From Symsagittifera roscoffensis (lineage: Eukaryota; Xenacoelomorpha; Acoela; Convolutidae): DNA of 64,000 nt. Numbering within the stretch: the first letter of the stretch is position 1; each line of letters begins with the position of its first letter. A program made the translations under genes and the position numbers. Shown in pieces: positions 19,871-29,867 of this stretch. The notes beneath the pieces are model-generated. The model had not been told where the DNA came from. It searched no databases and saw only the letters and a list, made by a program, of their open reading frames with translations. Location of the stretch: NCBI RefSeq assembly GCF_963678635.1, contig NC_087062.1:94461845-94525844 (forward strand), read 5' to 3'.

Positions 19871-20574
19871 ATTGCGAATTTTTTTTTGAAAGTTTGATTT
19901 CTTGGATTTTCTAAAAATATCTAGCAGGATTGCAGGCGTCGATCGCAAGGGTTTTTTTATAGTGTGCCAAGCCGACGCTTTGATATTCCGTCGAAAAAAG
20001 ATTTTGAGAATTATCGGCTAAAAGTCCATTTTTTCGTGGCAGGAAGATATTTACAGGAATCCACGTTTATCGAACTGACTTTGTAGTCCATGATGCATGT
20101 GGTCGACATTTCGACTCTTTTCTTTTATACGGCCCAAAATAATCATAAATCAAATGCAATCAGATTAAATTTATGCAGTTTTATTTTTTCATCGTCTTGC
20201 TATTTTCAGAGTTGAGCCCTAATTTTTGAAAATTATTTAAAAAGTAAATGTTAGATGTCTTATTTTGTTTACCATTCTGTGCCAAGTTCCGACCTATGCG
20301 TACTCGGTGAGAAGTTTTCCAGCTTTTTTAAATCTACTCGTACGCAGAGCTTGCTCTAAATTGGACTAAAAAGTGGAAGTTTTGAACTGGTTGTCATCGA
20401 CTCTAGGAAAAGTTTTTACTAGTTTTTCAAATATCAATCGAATCACAACTGAAAGAGCTTCAATATGGCATAGCTAACGAACTCATTTGATGTTTGTTTG
20501 TGGTAAGTAACTGATTTTCATAATTATACGGAAGAAAATTGGCCATATGTTTTTTTTATAGTGTTTCACTTTAA
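19871..20574. other. Unassigned DNA
   Basis: No gene is visible. A 'ttgtttgtggtaagt' block at 20,490 resembles the blocks at 2,340 and 46,050, so part may be an old dispersed repeat. Confidence 0.35.
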
Positions 20575-20836
20575 AAGAGACTAACTTTTCGAGCATGTGT
20601 ATTTCCTCCAGCACTGTCATATGTTCAAACATGTAGTCACTACTGTCCATGGCCCCCTCGACGCCCACTCCCCCCTTACTGTTCCCGTTTTTGTTCACAC
20701 CTGTTGATCCGCTTGTCTGGGTTGTAAGCGCAACAAAGTCACCACTCAGAATAATCAAAAGAAGAAGAAAAAGATGCATTGAAATAGCTGAACTGCTCCC
20801 AAAGGACTGGCTGTTTGTGTTACTCAACCGAGACAT
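20575..20836 (-). CDS. Candidate host exon: N-terminus of an unidentified secreted or membrane protein
   Basis: On the minus strand a Met codon at 20,836 directly follows 'ttcttgcctgcag', a good splice-acceptor sequence. About 87 codons follow, with mixed codon use and clearly higher GC than the surroundings. Residues 20-38 (MHLFLLLLIILSGDFVAL and neighbours) form a hydrophobic stretch after a polar, Ser-rich N-terminus, fitting a signal peptide or type II anchor. A Gly/Asn/Thr-rich linker follows, then an acidic helical segment (DSSDYMFEHMTVLEEIHMLE). A weak donor 'aaagtgaaac' ends the exon; open reading continues to 20,483 but becomes AT-rich. I do not recognise the protein. It could still be a chance frame or part of an unknown element. 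Confidence 0.45.
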
Positions 20837-21659
20837 CTGCAGGCAAGAATATTCTTATAATGTTGCATGAATCGTATCAAGTATCAGTTTGTTAGCACTT
20901 TGAAATGCGATTGGTGGTAATTTGGCTCCGAAGTCTACCACAATCTACGTGCAAACCCTTGAGTACTGATCTAGCCTGAAACAAAAAGAAATTTTGAGCA
21001 AAGAAAAAACAACAAATTTGGGAAAAACACCCAAAGAGTTCTTTAGAATACAAAAATTGCCTTTAAATCTAGCCTCCCATTGGATAGATTTTTGAGTAAC
21101 TCAATCGTCCTGTACAAAAAATGGCTGAACCTTCATCAAAAAATGAAAAAAAAAAAATTAGATTAAAAAAAAAATTTCCCAATTTTTTGTAAATTTTCTA
21201 CTTCAATCGTTGTGATCGGAACATTTTGGCTTCTTGCACAGCAACAAACAGTCTTTGCCTTTTTTATATGATGTTAAATCGGCATTGCTCTAAGCAAATT
21301 CTCTTTTCGAAGAACCATAACTAAATTGATAAATTGATCGTTTTCCAACGGAAGGTCTGTCGGAGTTTGCCGATTTATTTTCAGGTTACAATTGATAGTT
21401 ACGAGAGCAGAGAGCAGTGTAATATCGCGGAGCAACCTTATTTCCATCGCTGAATCATCGCTGAATTTTCAGGCATCTCAGTCTTGAATCATCGGTTCAT
21501 GACTAAGACGCATGCTGATAGTACTACTGTACTATGCAAACCACTCTACTGTACTATGCTGTACTATGCAAATTTTTTTAAGCTACTTGGCGGCATTAAA
21601 AAACATTTTTTGTATTGGTTCGTTCGATAAAGCTCATTCGACACCTGAAGCGTCATGCT
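20837..21659. other. Unassigned DNA
   Basis: No gene. A small tandem 'actgtactatgc' repeat lies at 21,525-21,572. 'cttcttgcacagcaacaaac' (21,230) and 'ggcggcattaaaaaac' (21,590) match blocks at 51.02-51.17 kb and weakly at 59.0 kb, pointing to another old dispersed repeat. Confidence 0.4.
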
Positions 21660-22326
21660 CAGGGGCGGATCTTGAATTTTCTCGAGAGGGGGTGGGCGGA
21701 TTTTCAAAATTTTGTCGATAATTTTAGGTCGACCAAACTGTTTTTCCGAGCACTCCCGCAATACTATAAAGACCCCATTTAGACCAAAATATTTGTACCT
21801 AAGGGAATTTTTAGGAAAAACAAGTCAAAAGAGCCCTTCTTGGGAATTTTGTGGAAAATTGTAAAATTGAAAAATTTAAACCAAAAAATTGCGTTTTTTT
21901 TCTGGCACGCGCTCCCCTTCAAAATTATTGTAATGGCACCAAAGGCTCCTTTAGAAAAACTTTAGAGTTGGTCGGCCAAAATGGATGCAAACATTAAAGG
22001 CAAAGGGGGACCCTTTGACCCTTTGGTTGGCGTGGGGTTTGAATCCCTGAGGAGAAAAACAGCCAATTTAGAGCCAATTTATAGTAATTCTTAGGTGGAT
22101 TAGTCGTTTCGTTAAAACTTTTTTTTAAAAGAAGAAAACCGACCTTTTTGGCTTAATTTTTTAATAACATTGCGCAAAAAAATTGTGTCATAAATGGTTT
22201 TTCAATGTGTTTTAAAAATCAATTTGGGTGATCTAAAACAAGCCATCACTAAAACTTTTTGAAAAAAAAATTATCAAATCTAAAGATTTGTGAAAATCCA
22301 CTCCGTCAATCCTACATCCGCCCCTG
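21660..22326. mobile_element. hAT-like inverted-repeat element (CAGGGGCGGAT family)
   Basis: It starts 'caggggcggatcttgaattt' and ends 'cctacatccgcccctg'; the outer 11 bases are perfect inverted repeats. CAGGGGCGGA ends are common in non-autonomous hAT elements of animals. Inside are blocks shared with 38.3-38.6, 48.2-48.4 and 60.2-60.5 kb (for example 'ggcacgcgctccccttcaaa'). No clear 8-bp target duplication remains. It is non-coding. Confidence 0.65.
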
Positions 22327-22616
22327 GTTCCAGCTATGACTTAGCAAAATCTCCAAAACTAAAAGAGACAATCATATAATTTTTAAAAGAGCAGAAGTAA
22401 GGTTCGTTTTGCACCAAAGCATTGAGTGAAAATAAAAGATGTTTGAGCATTTGAACTAACTTGTTCTTCAAAAACAATTGCATTTAATTCTCAACATAGC
22501 CACTGCAGATTGAAATTCTAAAACATTCCCAGGAATCACAAAAAAAAATTTAAAAAATTCTCACAGTATTACAAAAAAGATATTTTGTTAGTAGGCTGTG
22601 AAGGGAGTCTTTTAAG
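22327..22616. other. Short unassigned spacer
   Basis: AT-rich DNA without gene or clear repeat. Confidence 0.5.
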
Positions 22617-22621
22617 GCAAC

Positions 22622-22908
22622 TGTGATATTCCTAAACTGCGTAGCGTGTTGTGGAATAAAAGTAAGAAGAAATACTGTTAATTTAATGTTCTTGATCTTG
22701 TCTTGTTAACAAGGGTTAGTAGCTGAGATTGGTTACTGTTCAATAGCTTGATATATAAAACACTGACCAATTCATCTATAGAGTTTTAGCATCACCACTC
22801 TTACATAATAATACCATAATAAATATAATTAGCACATATGGTTACTGCAGATGCAGTAGCTAACAAACTGTCCTCAAGGTTACTTACTGCTGATGCTGCA
22901 GTACCACA
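22622..22908 (-). repeat. 3' LTR of the gypsy-type element
   Basis: 287 bases, same sequence as 26,832-27,132 apart from a few substitutions and the lack of a 14-bp stretch ('aaatggccttgacc'). It contains 'ttgatatataaaacactg', a plausible TATA region if read on the plus strand; the element itself reads on the minus strand. Confidence 0.92.
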
Positions 22909-22922
22909 TTCCCCCAGGGACC
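22909..22922 (-). other. Polypurine-like tract of the gypsy-type element
   Basis: On the minus strand 'ggtccctgggggaa' touches the LTR start TGTGG. It is only partly purine, but sits where the plus-strand primer should. Confidence 0.55.
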
Positions 22923-23056
22923 AATAAAATTTTATCTAATACATATGAAATTTTATAAATGAATCACAATACTACGAGTTTTTCGGCTTTTTTTGTGATC
23001 CCATTGATGATGAAGGTGTTTAGTTTTTACTATAAGTTTTTCCCTTTTTCTTCTTT

Positions 23057-24577
23057 CTATTTTGAGTGTTTCTTAACCTCTAGGGGCACTTTCCATTGCG
23101 TGCTCCACGGCTGTGTCGTATCCAGTTCGGCAATACCAAACTTTTTCCGAAACAAGTCGCGTTCTAGAAGCTTCAATCGGGTTTCCATCGGATTATTCTT
23201 GTCCGTCTTAACATTCGCCAGTCCGTATCTATACTGCTCTAGAGCCATTTCGTTTATGTCTGCTTCTCCGTCCGCACTAATGTACTTAACCGAATGTTTG
23301 ACTGGGCTACCCAGTCTTTTGGGCCCCTGGTTTTTCGTGGTTCGCTTACTGCTCCTCACGCTCGTACCCCCTTGTTCGTCTACGACTGAGTCGTCCGAAA
23401 TTCCTGATGGAGATCCGTGTTCGCCTGTCGTTCCTGTCTGATTTTCCGTTCTTGATTTAATAATTTCGTCCGCCGTTCTCTGCAGACCTCTAGTCAACAC
23501 TTGATCGGCGAGGCTTTGCCATTCCTCGTTTCCCATGTCCTGTTTTTGGAACGCATTCAAGATTGAACTAGGCGAGGTGTCCCTTGTTATGCGTTTCTTT
23601 GACTGTCTAGCTTTGGGGTTCGAACTGCTCGGTTGATCAGTTTGATCCACCGTTTCTGTTTGTCCTGGTTCAGTGACTTCTTCTGCTGGTATATCAGCTT
23701 TCTTTTTGTCCGATTTTTCTTTGGATTTAAGTGTTCGTTCCCTTTTATCCTGCGAATCCCCTATCGGGTTTAACGCCACCTGCTCTTGTGTTTTCGGTCC
23801 CGCTGTCTTTGGACCCCCGAGATTTGGCTTTGCTCGCTTTATTGCTAAATTGAGTCCCCCACCAACAGGTGTGTCCCGCGATGTGACAACAGTCTCGCTG
23901 TCTTGAAACAGGTCCTTTAACTGTTCCCTCGATATGATCAATTGCTCCTCTTCCGATATCGTGTCCTCAAGTAGCTCTTCATCTTTCTTCTGGTGCTTAC
24001 TCTTTGGCTCCTCTGATGGGCTCTTTGCCTTCTCCTTTTGGCTTGTCCCGTCCTTGGGTATCTTTGTAGGGGAACTCGTCATCTTTACCAGATCGCTTTT
24101 GCGGTATACTGCTCCTGCAGCTGTTGTCACTGTTTTCGGTGAATGAAAAATAACTTTCCCTTTGAACAGTTTTGTCAGTGCCGCCCCACTTTTTCTTGTC
24201 TCGTCTCTACGGCTGAGGTTGTGACTGTTCCACTCCGACCCCTTTGGTTTGTCCTCAACAAATCCCTTTTCCCATGAGTATAGAAGGTCCTTTCGCAACT
24301 CTGGGTCGATATTAATTGTAGTGTCCACTAATTGTTGAGGGCTGGGTTCGTCATATCTACGCAGCTCTGCATTCCAGTTTGCATTGGCCTCTAACAGATT
24401 CCGGAGAGTTCTTGCTCTATTTTTCTCCTGTGTCGACCTATTCGCCTGTTTGAAGAGAGGGCTGACATCTCTGCTCTTCTGCCCTTTTTTGACGATTTTC
24501 AGCAAATCCCGAGATTGGTCAATCCTCTTCTTGAGTTGGTTTGCAGTTAATGCCGACCTCTCCACATGCTGCTTATC
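23057..24577 (-). pseudogene. C-terminal extension of gypsy-type pol
   Basis: About 500 open codons follow the integrase core in the same frame, separated from it by a single TAA at 24,578-24,580. The start of this part (KKRIDQSRDLLKIVKKGQ) is basic and helical. The middle and end are low complexity, rich in Lys, Glu, Ser, Thr and Pro (KSPSEEPKSKHQKKDEELL), ending near KKHSK. Extensions of this sort follow integrase in several animal gypsy elements, but their role is not known to me. It is open throughout, although the rest of pol is broken. Confidence 0.65.
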
Positions 24578-25720
24578 TTAATGATCAGAGAATTTTACAA
24601 ATTTATCTCGTATAATTTTAAACTCCGTTTTTGGTAATCCACCAAAATGTGCTTCAAACGGTGATTTCTGAATGGTTTTCTGCTTAATCCATCGCATGTC
24701 CCTAATTATCGTACTGTTACATAGTTTAATTGACTTTACATTTTCTTCCAGTAGCATCACCCCCAAACGCCTTTTTATGGTTTGAATTGTTCTTTCAGCT
24801 AGACCACACCCGCGATGGTCGCCCACCGAACAGAACTTTTGTTCTATGTTGTTTTCAAGACAGAATTTTTTAATTGTTTTTCCTTTGAATCCGGAAAATT
24901 GATTGGTTTTTATCGATTCTGGGATTCCGTGCGTATCTATGTATGACCGTAGGAATTTTATAGTGGATTTCCCCACCTTGATTTTGTTACTTTCACCGAA
25001 GGAAATTTCGAATATCGATCAATCGCTGTTAGCAAGTAAATTTTCTTCCCTTTATAATCTTCTAAAGGTCCCGCGTAATCTAATTGAACCTCCTGACCCG
25101 GCTGTGATAGCAGTGGCAGTGCTTGCGAGGAATTTTTTGGTAAAATAAATTTTGCATTCTTACCATAGCGTGTACATTCTCTACATTCTTCCGCTAAGTT
25201 CACAATATCCTTGTGCATGTGGGGTCACCACAAATAATTAGACACGTCAATCATTGCCTCTTGCCCCGGATGTCCTCTATGAATTCGCTTCATAACTGCT
25301 GGACGCAGTTGTATTGGCACTGCTAGCCTATTGTCTACCAGAATGCAGTCATCAATTACTGAGAGTTGATTCCACAACGGATTCGTATACGGGCCCATGA
25401 GTTCAAATCCTGCCCGATCCTTCCTCTCTACTACGCGTCGTAATCGGTCCACCCACACATCCTCAGATATGAGTTCAGCCAACAGCGTTTTGTCGAACAG
25501 TTTCGACAAACTGAAACTCCCGACGTATCCCATGTCTGCCAATGAGTTTTCCAACAGGGTTTGTCGTTTGTTGATCCTTTTTGATGGTTGAATCTTTCCG
25601 AATGTCAATCTTTTTCGTTTCGAGTTGATTAACTCCATTGCTGCCACTGTTCTCTTTTACTTTCTCTTCGATATATCGATTTATCATCTCTATCTGTTTG
25701 TCTGTTTGTTCAATTGCCAT
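24578..25720 (-). pseudogene. Gypsy-type integrase (broken by stops and frameshifts)
   Basis: Reading on the minus strand, a charged segment (25,475-25,720) is followed after a frame change by the zinc-binding domain: RIHRGHPGQEAM with its His pair, then ECRECTRYGK with the Cys pair. A TGA replaces a Trp codon at 25,225-25,227 within this domain. The core follows: VQLDYAGPL carries the first catalytic Asp. After another frame change near 24,975 the second block reads IKTNQFSGF, with Asn where the catalytic Asp of TDQ is expected. LAERTIQTIKRRL holds the catalytic Glu. Lesions and the lost Asp make it inactive. Confidence 0.88.
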
Positions 25721-25738
25721 AACCTCAAATTCTTCGCA

Positions 25739-26832
25739 CTAATCAAATGTTTGAATCAAATTACATTCTTCCTCCGAACTCTCTGTATTCTCGGTAATTT
25801 CACTGACTTGTTGCGAACGACACATCCGAGCAAAGTGGTTTGGTTTAATACAGTTCTTACATTGTTTTCCCATTGCCGCACAATTTTTTAAATGTCCATC
25901 CACGAAAGGTTTGCCACACCTATTGCATTGTTTCCGATCATCTGCGTTATCTTTATTCAATATCGCCCTTCCTTCCGGCTGTTTGCGTCTATTCCTTTCG
26001 CGATAGGGTTTTCTCATATTCTGATTCCTGTTTCCCACCACCAGGATCGGTTCCTGCTTGATTTTAATTTGAGAACCTGGTTGAGTTATTGTTTGTACAG
26101 TGCCCAGTGTGGACTTCTGAAACGCTTGTGTCGATTGTTTGCTCTGCTCGAATTTTATAGCACGTTTCAACACTTCTTCAGGAGGTAATGTCTCAAACGT
26201 GAGTGTGTCCTGCAATGCTGGGCTTCGCATTTTAGAAATGAAGAGATCTCTGACTAATTCATCTTCTAAAGTGTCCAATGCCGATTTGGCTGCTTGAGCA
26301 GTTAGTGCGGCATGAAATGACTCTAACGATTCTCCCATTTCCTGCGATCTATTAAATAACTTATAACGCTCATATGTGATACTCTGGCATTTTTCGAAAG
26401 TCTCCTTTGCTAATCTGGCCATCTCTTTAAATTCCAATTTCGAAATCTCAACCTGTGGATATTTTTGAACCAACCGTTTCTTTCCTTCCGTCCCAAACGC
26501 AAGAAATAGCCTGGATACTAAACGCTTTTGAACTTCATTGTAAAAAATATTGTGACCCACTTTAGGTCCTCTTTCTCTCCTCTCTTCATTCTCGGCTGCT
26601 ACTCGATCTCTTACTAATCTGTCCCGTGCTTCTCGAGCTGCTGTTGCAGCAGCGGATTCACCCTCTCTTGGTGTTTTTGGACGGGGTTTTCTTTTACAGT
26701 TACCGCCATCAGGAACTGATCGAAACATACCTTAAAATTCCAAGGTGGATCGGAGTTCGCTGTGGTCCAGAAAACAGGAATTCCCATGTCAGTTCTATTA
26801 TCCTGAGCCAGAAATCCTGCTGGCTGCGCCAT
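25739..26832 (-). pseudogene. Gypsy-type gag with two zinc knuckles
   Basis: Gag opens at an ATG (26,832-26,830) that overlaps the last base of the 5' LTR and the first bases of the primer-binding site. The first 30-40 residues contain FWTTANSDPPWNFKVCFDQF, like the start of the capsid region. A frame change near 26,720 leads to a 329-residue open part (to 25,739) with a basic Arg/Glu helix, then the capsid-like region (TYERYKLFNRSQEMGESLESF). Zinc knuckles are C268-C271-H279-C283 and C290-C293-H298-C303, the second ending HFARMC. The first knuckle is long, as in Mag-type gypsy elements. The frame stops at 25,739 and continues in register into the integrase region. Confidence 0.88.
26814..26831 (-). 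other. Primer-binding site of the gypsy-type element
   Basis: On the minus strand 'tggcgcagccagcaggat' begins directly at the LTR end. Gypsy elements often have a TGGCGCAG-type site. The gag start codon shares its TGG. Confidence 0.8.
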
Positions 26833-27132
26833 GTGATATTCCTAAACTGCGTAGCGTGTTGTGGAATAAAAGTAAGAAGAAATACTGTTAATTTAATGTT
26901 CTTGATCTTGTCTTGTTAACAAGGGTTAGTAGCTGAGATTGGTTACTGTTCAATAGCTTGATATATAAAACACTGACCAATTCATCTATAGAGTTTTAGC
27001 ATCACCAAATGGCCTTGACCACTCTTACATAATAATAGCAATATAAATATAATTAGCACATATGGTTACTGCGGATGCAGTAGCTAACAAACTGTCCTCA
27101 AGGTTACTTGCTGCTGATGCTGCAGTACCACA
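26832..27132 (-). repeat. 5' LTR of the gypsy-type element
   Basis: 301 bases, collinear with 22,622-22,908. It carries an extra 'aaatggccttgacc' flanked by 'acc' on both sides, a likely slippage or repair product. The palindromic 'ctgcgga/tgcagtagc' block near its outer end is retained in both LTRs. Confidence 0.92.
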
Positions 27133-27307
27133 GCAACGTCCGGAAAACGTTTTCTTGTAAAACGTTTCCTGTTACCGTGTTTTTATTTAGATTTTGAGGT
27201 TTCTAATCGAATTCAAATTGCAGAGAAGCTATTAGTAGATCTAAACAGTCTTGTCCAACTATAGTCAATTTTTATATTAAAACCCCACAATCCAGTTTGA
27301 AATATCA

Positions 27308-27831
27308 AACAAGACTGCTCGTATCAGGGCGAAGCCCTGAAAGTTCCGACTGCCTTTTAAGGTTTGTGGGGCAGTAATAACATTAAAAAGTTATATGTGA
27401 AAGAAACAAAATGAAATTTTTTTTTTTTTGAAATTTGAATTTTTTAAATGAAAATCATCCCCCACACGCCATATAAAGTACAAAAGGATAGTTTTCGCTC
27501 CCTGTAACAAATCAATTATGGCATATAAGCTTCCTTGAACCAATTTGGAACTATTTCTAAGACGGATTACCTCTCCGCTAACGCGTTAATAGCGCGAATT
27601 ATATCGCGCGTTAATTGTCCCAAAATGGCAATCTTTAAACCCTCATAACTTTACGAAAAATGATCACAGGTGAAATATCTTTTCAAATTTAAGCTCAAGA
27701 CAACAATACTTTTCGAATGATATAAAAAAATTCCATCAAAAATGGCTAGTTAAAAAGTCGAAATTTGTCTGAAGAAAAAAAAACCCACCCGAGCACAAAT
27801 ATTCCGTTACTTTCGTATCGAAAGTCGGAAC
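27308..27831 (-). mobile_element. Helentron-like element, copy D
   Basis: A complete copy on the minus strand. It shows 'aacaagactgctcgtatcag' (3' end), the hairpin 'cagggcgaagccctg', the subterminal 'gttccgactgcc', the core 'aacgcgttaatagcgcgaat', and the 5' end 'tttcgtatcgaaagtcggaa'. Non-coding. Confidence 0.9.
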
Positions 27832-28420
27832 AATAAGAGCTTGACCTATCACCAGGGGGTTATTTTGGAAATGAGGCGTGGAGGACGCCCCAGCCTTTCC
27901 AGGGATTTAACCCCCAGCCGATTCAAAGAACTTCAAGTGTCCAAGTAAAATATCAATTTATGACTGTTTATAGCTAAAAATCAAAACAAGGCCAAAAAAT
28001 TGTATTCAGAACACATTTGACGTGAGTGAATTACAAAAAGAAATATGGAAGTTATTTTAGGCAGTGTTTGTCAATTATCGTTTTTGGTAGTTTTGAGCCG
28101 CAAAACAGAACTTAAACCCATTTTTTATCGTTCAATTTTTTACAGGATATTGAATTTGATCTTAATAACACAAAACGAAACAAAAGCTTCTATTGTTCGA
28201 TGGTGTTCCTTATGATGGAGGTAACTGACTTTTCAAAAAATAATAAAAACAGTTTCTAACTCTTTCAAAAAAGCAAATCAATCAGATGAGTCAATTCAAT
28301 TTTGACGGAATACATCGCTGATTTAAGCAAACCGGTCAAAACGAACAAAGTGCAAATTTTGAACGCGTTTTTCACAAATTCGGTTCACAATGAAGAAAAA
28401 AATTATGAGAACCAAAAATA
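27832..28420. other. Unassigned DNA with a relic of the palindromic element end
   Basis: No gene. At 28,315-28,375 'cgctgatttaagcaaaccgg' and 'gaacgcgtttttcacaaatt' resemble the outer 80 bases of the palindrome that starts at 28,421. This looks like a decayed end of the same family lying next to it. Confidence 0.45.
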
Positions 28421-29152
28421 CAGTGCTGATTTAAATTAACCGGACAAAACGAGCTAAACTTGAAACTTAAAACGCGTTTTTCTCTAATTGGGTTGAGTTT
28501 AGGTGAAAACTTATAAAGACAAAAATTGCTTAAAATTTTAGCGGAATTAATATCGTGTAATTTGTTTTGCGAAAATCGGGCACAAAATTTTACCCCAAAA
28601 ATGGGTCATTTTGGCTTTTTTTAGTTAATCAAAAATTACGCCAAAAACACCCGGTCGATCAGAGACAATATTATATCAAAACGAGCTCCTTACGTAGTCC
28701 AACAAACTTTAAGAAGGATACTTTCTCCAGAAAAAGTTTGCAAACCGTTTAAAAATTGTTTTAAATAAAAATTTGATATTTTCTATAGTAAAAACGTCCT
28801 TTTTTGTCTATCAAACAAAAATAAATTAATTTATACAATCTTTTGGAGAAAGTACCCTTCCTAAAATTTGTTGGACTACGTAAGGAGCTCGCTTTGATAT
28901 AATATTGTCTCTGATCGACCGGGTGTTTTTGGCGTAATTTTTGATTAACTAAAAAAAGCCAAAATGACCCATTTTTGGGGTAAAATTTTGGGCCCGATTT
29001 TCGCAAAACAAATTACACCATCTTAATTCTGCTTAAATTTTAAGCAAGTTTTGTCCTTATAAGTTTTCACCTAAGCTCAACCCAATTAGAGAAAAACGCG
29101 TTTCAAATTTCAAGTTTAACACGTTTTGTCCGGTTAATTTAAATCAGCACTG
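28421..29152. mobile_element. 732-bp palindromic (foldback) element with TA target duplication
   Basis: The two halves are inverted copies of each other, with arms of about 320 bases and a central loop of roughly 80-100 bases near 28,745-28,830. The ends are 'cagtgctgatttaaattaac' and its exact complement, and TA lies on both sides (28,419-28,420 and 29,153-29,154). CAGTG ends and TA duplication point to the Tc1/mariner superfamily. Mirrored 60-80-codon open frames in the arms are by-products of the symmetry. No transposase is recognised. Confidence 0.85.
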
Positions 29153-29621
29153 TAGTCTAACCCTGTTTAATAACCAATAGCAGCTCTAACACTGTTTAAG
29201 ACCATATCATAAGCAATTGATTGGTCAGAGCTTGCTAGTTTGTATTAATTAAATTTGCTATTTTAATTATGGTAAAAATCTAAGCAATTTTGCGATACTG
29301 ATCACATTTTGTCCAATGTCGACCAGTTTTTTTCATAGAAAAACGCAATAGAAAATATGTTCATTATTTTGATTGATAAAAATGAAAATTGTGTTCAATT
29401 TTTTGTCTATTTTGAATCCCAAAATTCCACAAGTAGCAGATAAGACAATTTGTTTTGAAAACGTCTGGCTAAAAATTGTATGCATCTCATGTTTTCTTTT
29501 CATATTTTTATTGAAATGAGCCAGCAGACACCGAAATTCCTGAAAAATTGCTCATAAGTTTTGCGCCGAAAGAACCAATTTTTTTAAAACAATGATAGAG
29601 CTGAGGCTATCGAAGCTCATG
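29153..29621. other. Unassigned AT-rich DNA
   Basis: No gene or clear repeat. 'ctgtttaataaccaatagca' resembles a 'gttttaaac' motif cluster near 57.1 kb only loosely. Confidence 0.45.
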
Positions 29622-29630
29622 GTCTGAAAC

Positions 29631-29858
29631 GGGGACTAAGAACTTAGACGACAAGAAATTAGACGACCGTAAGGAAACAGAATTTACGGTCAACCAATAT
29701 TTACTCAGCCAAAATTTCATTTAGGTCTGTAAACAAATTTCACGCAGTTTGCTCGTAAGTTATTGTCTAAACTGGACAACCAGTGTTTACTCAGCCAAAA
29801 GATAATTTAAATATGCAAACAAATTTCACGCAACTTTTCGTCTAATTTCTTAAGCCCC
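29631..29858. mobile_element. 228-bp MULE-type MITE with 9-bp target duplication
   Basis: The flanks 'gtctgaaac' at 29,622-29,630 and 29,859-29,867 are identical, nine bases long as in Mutator-like insertions. Ends are 'ggggactaagaacttagacg' and the inverse 'cgtctaatttcttaagcccc'. Inside are two tandem copies of a 'gtttactcagccaaaa...caaacaaatttcacgca' block. Non-coding. Confidence 0.85.
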
Positions 29859-29867
29859 GTCTGAAAC

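Larger units (their letters stand above)
22622..27132 (-). mobile_element. Ty3/gypsy-type LTR retrotransposon lacking protease, RT and RNase H
   Basis: A 4.5-kb element on the minus strand with LTRs of 301 and 287 bases that begin TG and end CA. Perfect 5-bp duplications 'gcaac' lie at 22,617-22,621 and 27,133-27,137. In its own direction it carries 5' LTR, primer-binding site, gag with two zinc knuckles, integrase, a long C-terminal extension, a G-rich tract and 3' LTR. The LTRs differ at a few bases plus one 14-bp indel. Gag runs almost directly into the integrase region, so about 2 kb of pol is missing. It is non-autonomous. Confidence 0.92.

Noticed and set aside
22959-24581. Plus-strand genes in the gypsy-type element
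   Set aside because: The frames at 22,959-23,441, 23,673-23,906 and 23,934-24,146 are antisense shadows of the minus-strand pol extension.
28567-29006. Two homologous genes in opposite orientation
   Set aside because: The near-identical peptides are mirror images from the two arms of the 732-bp palindrome and have no known motif.
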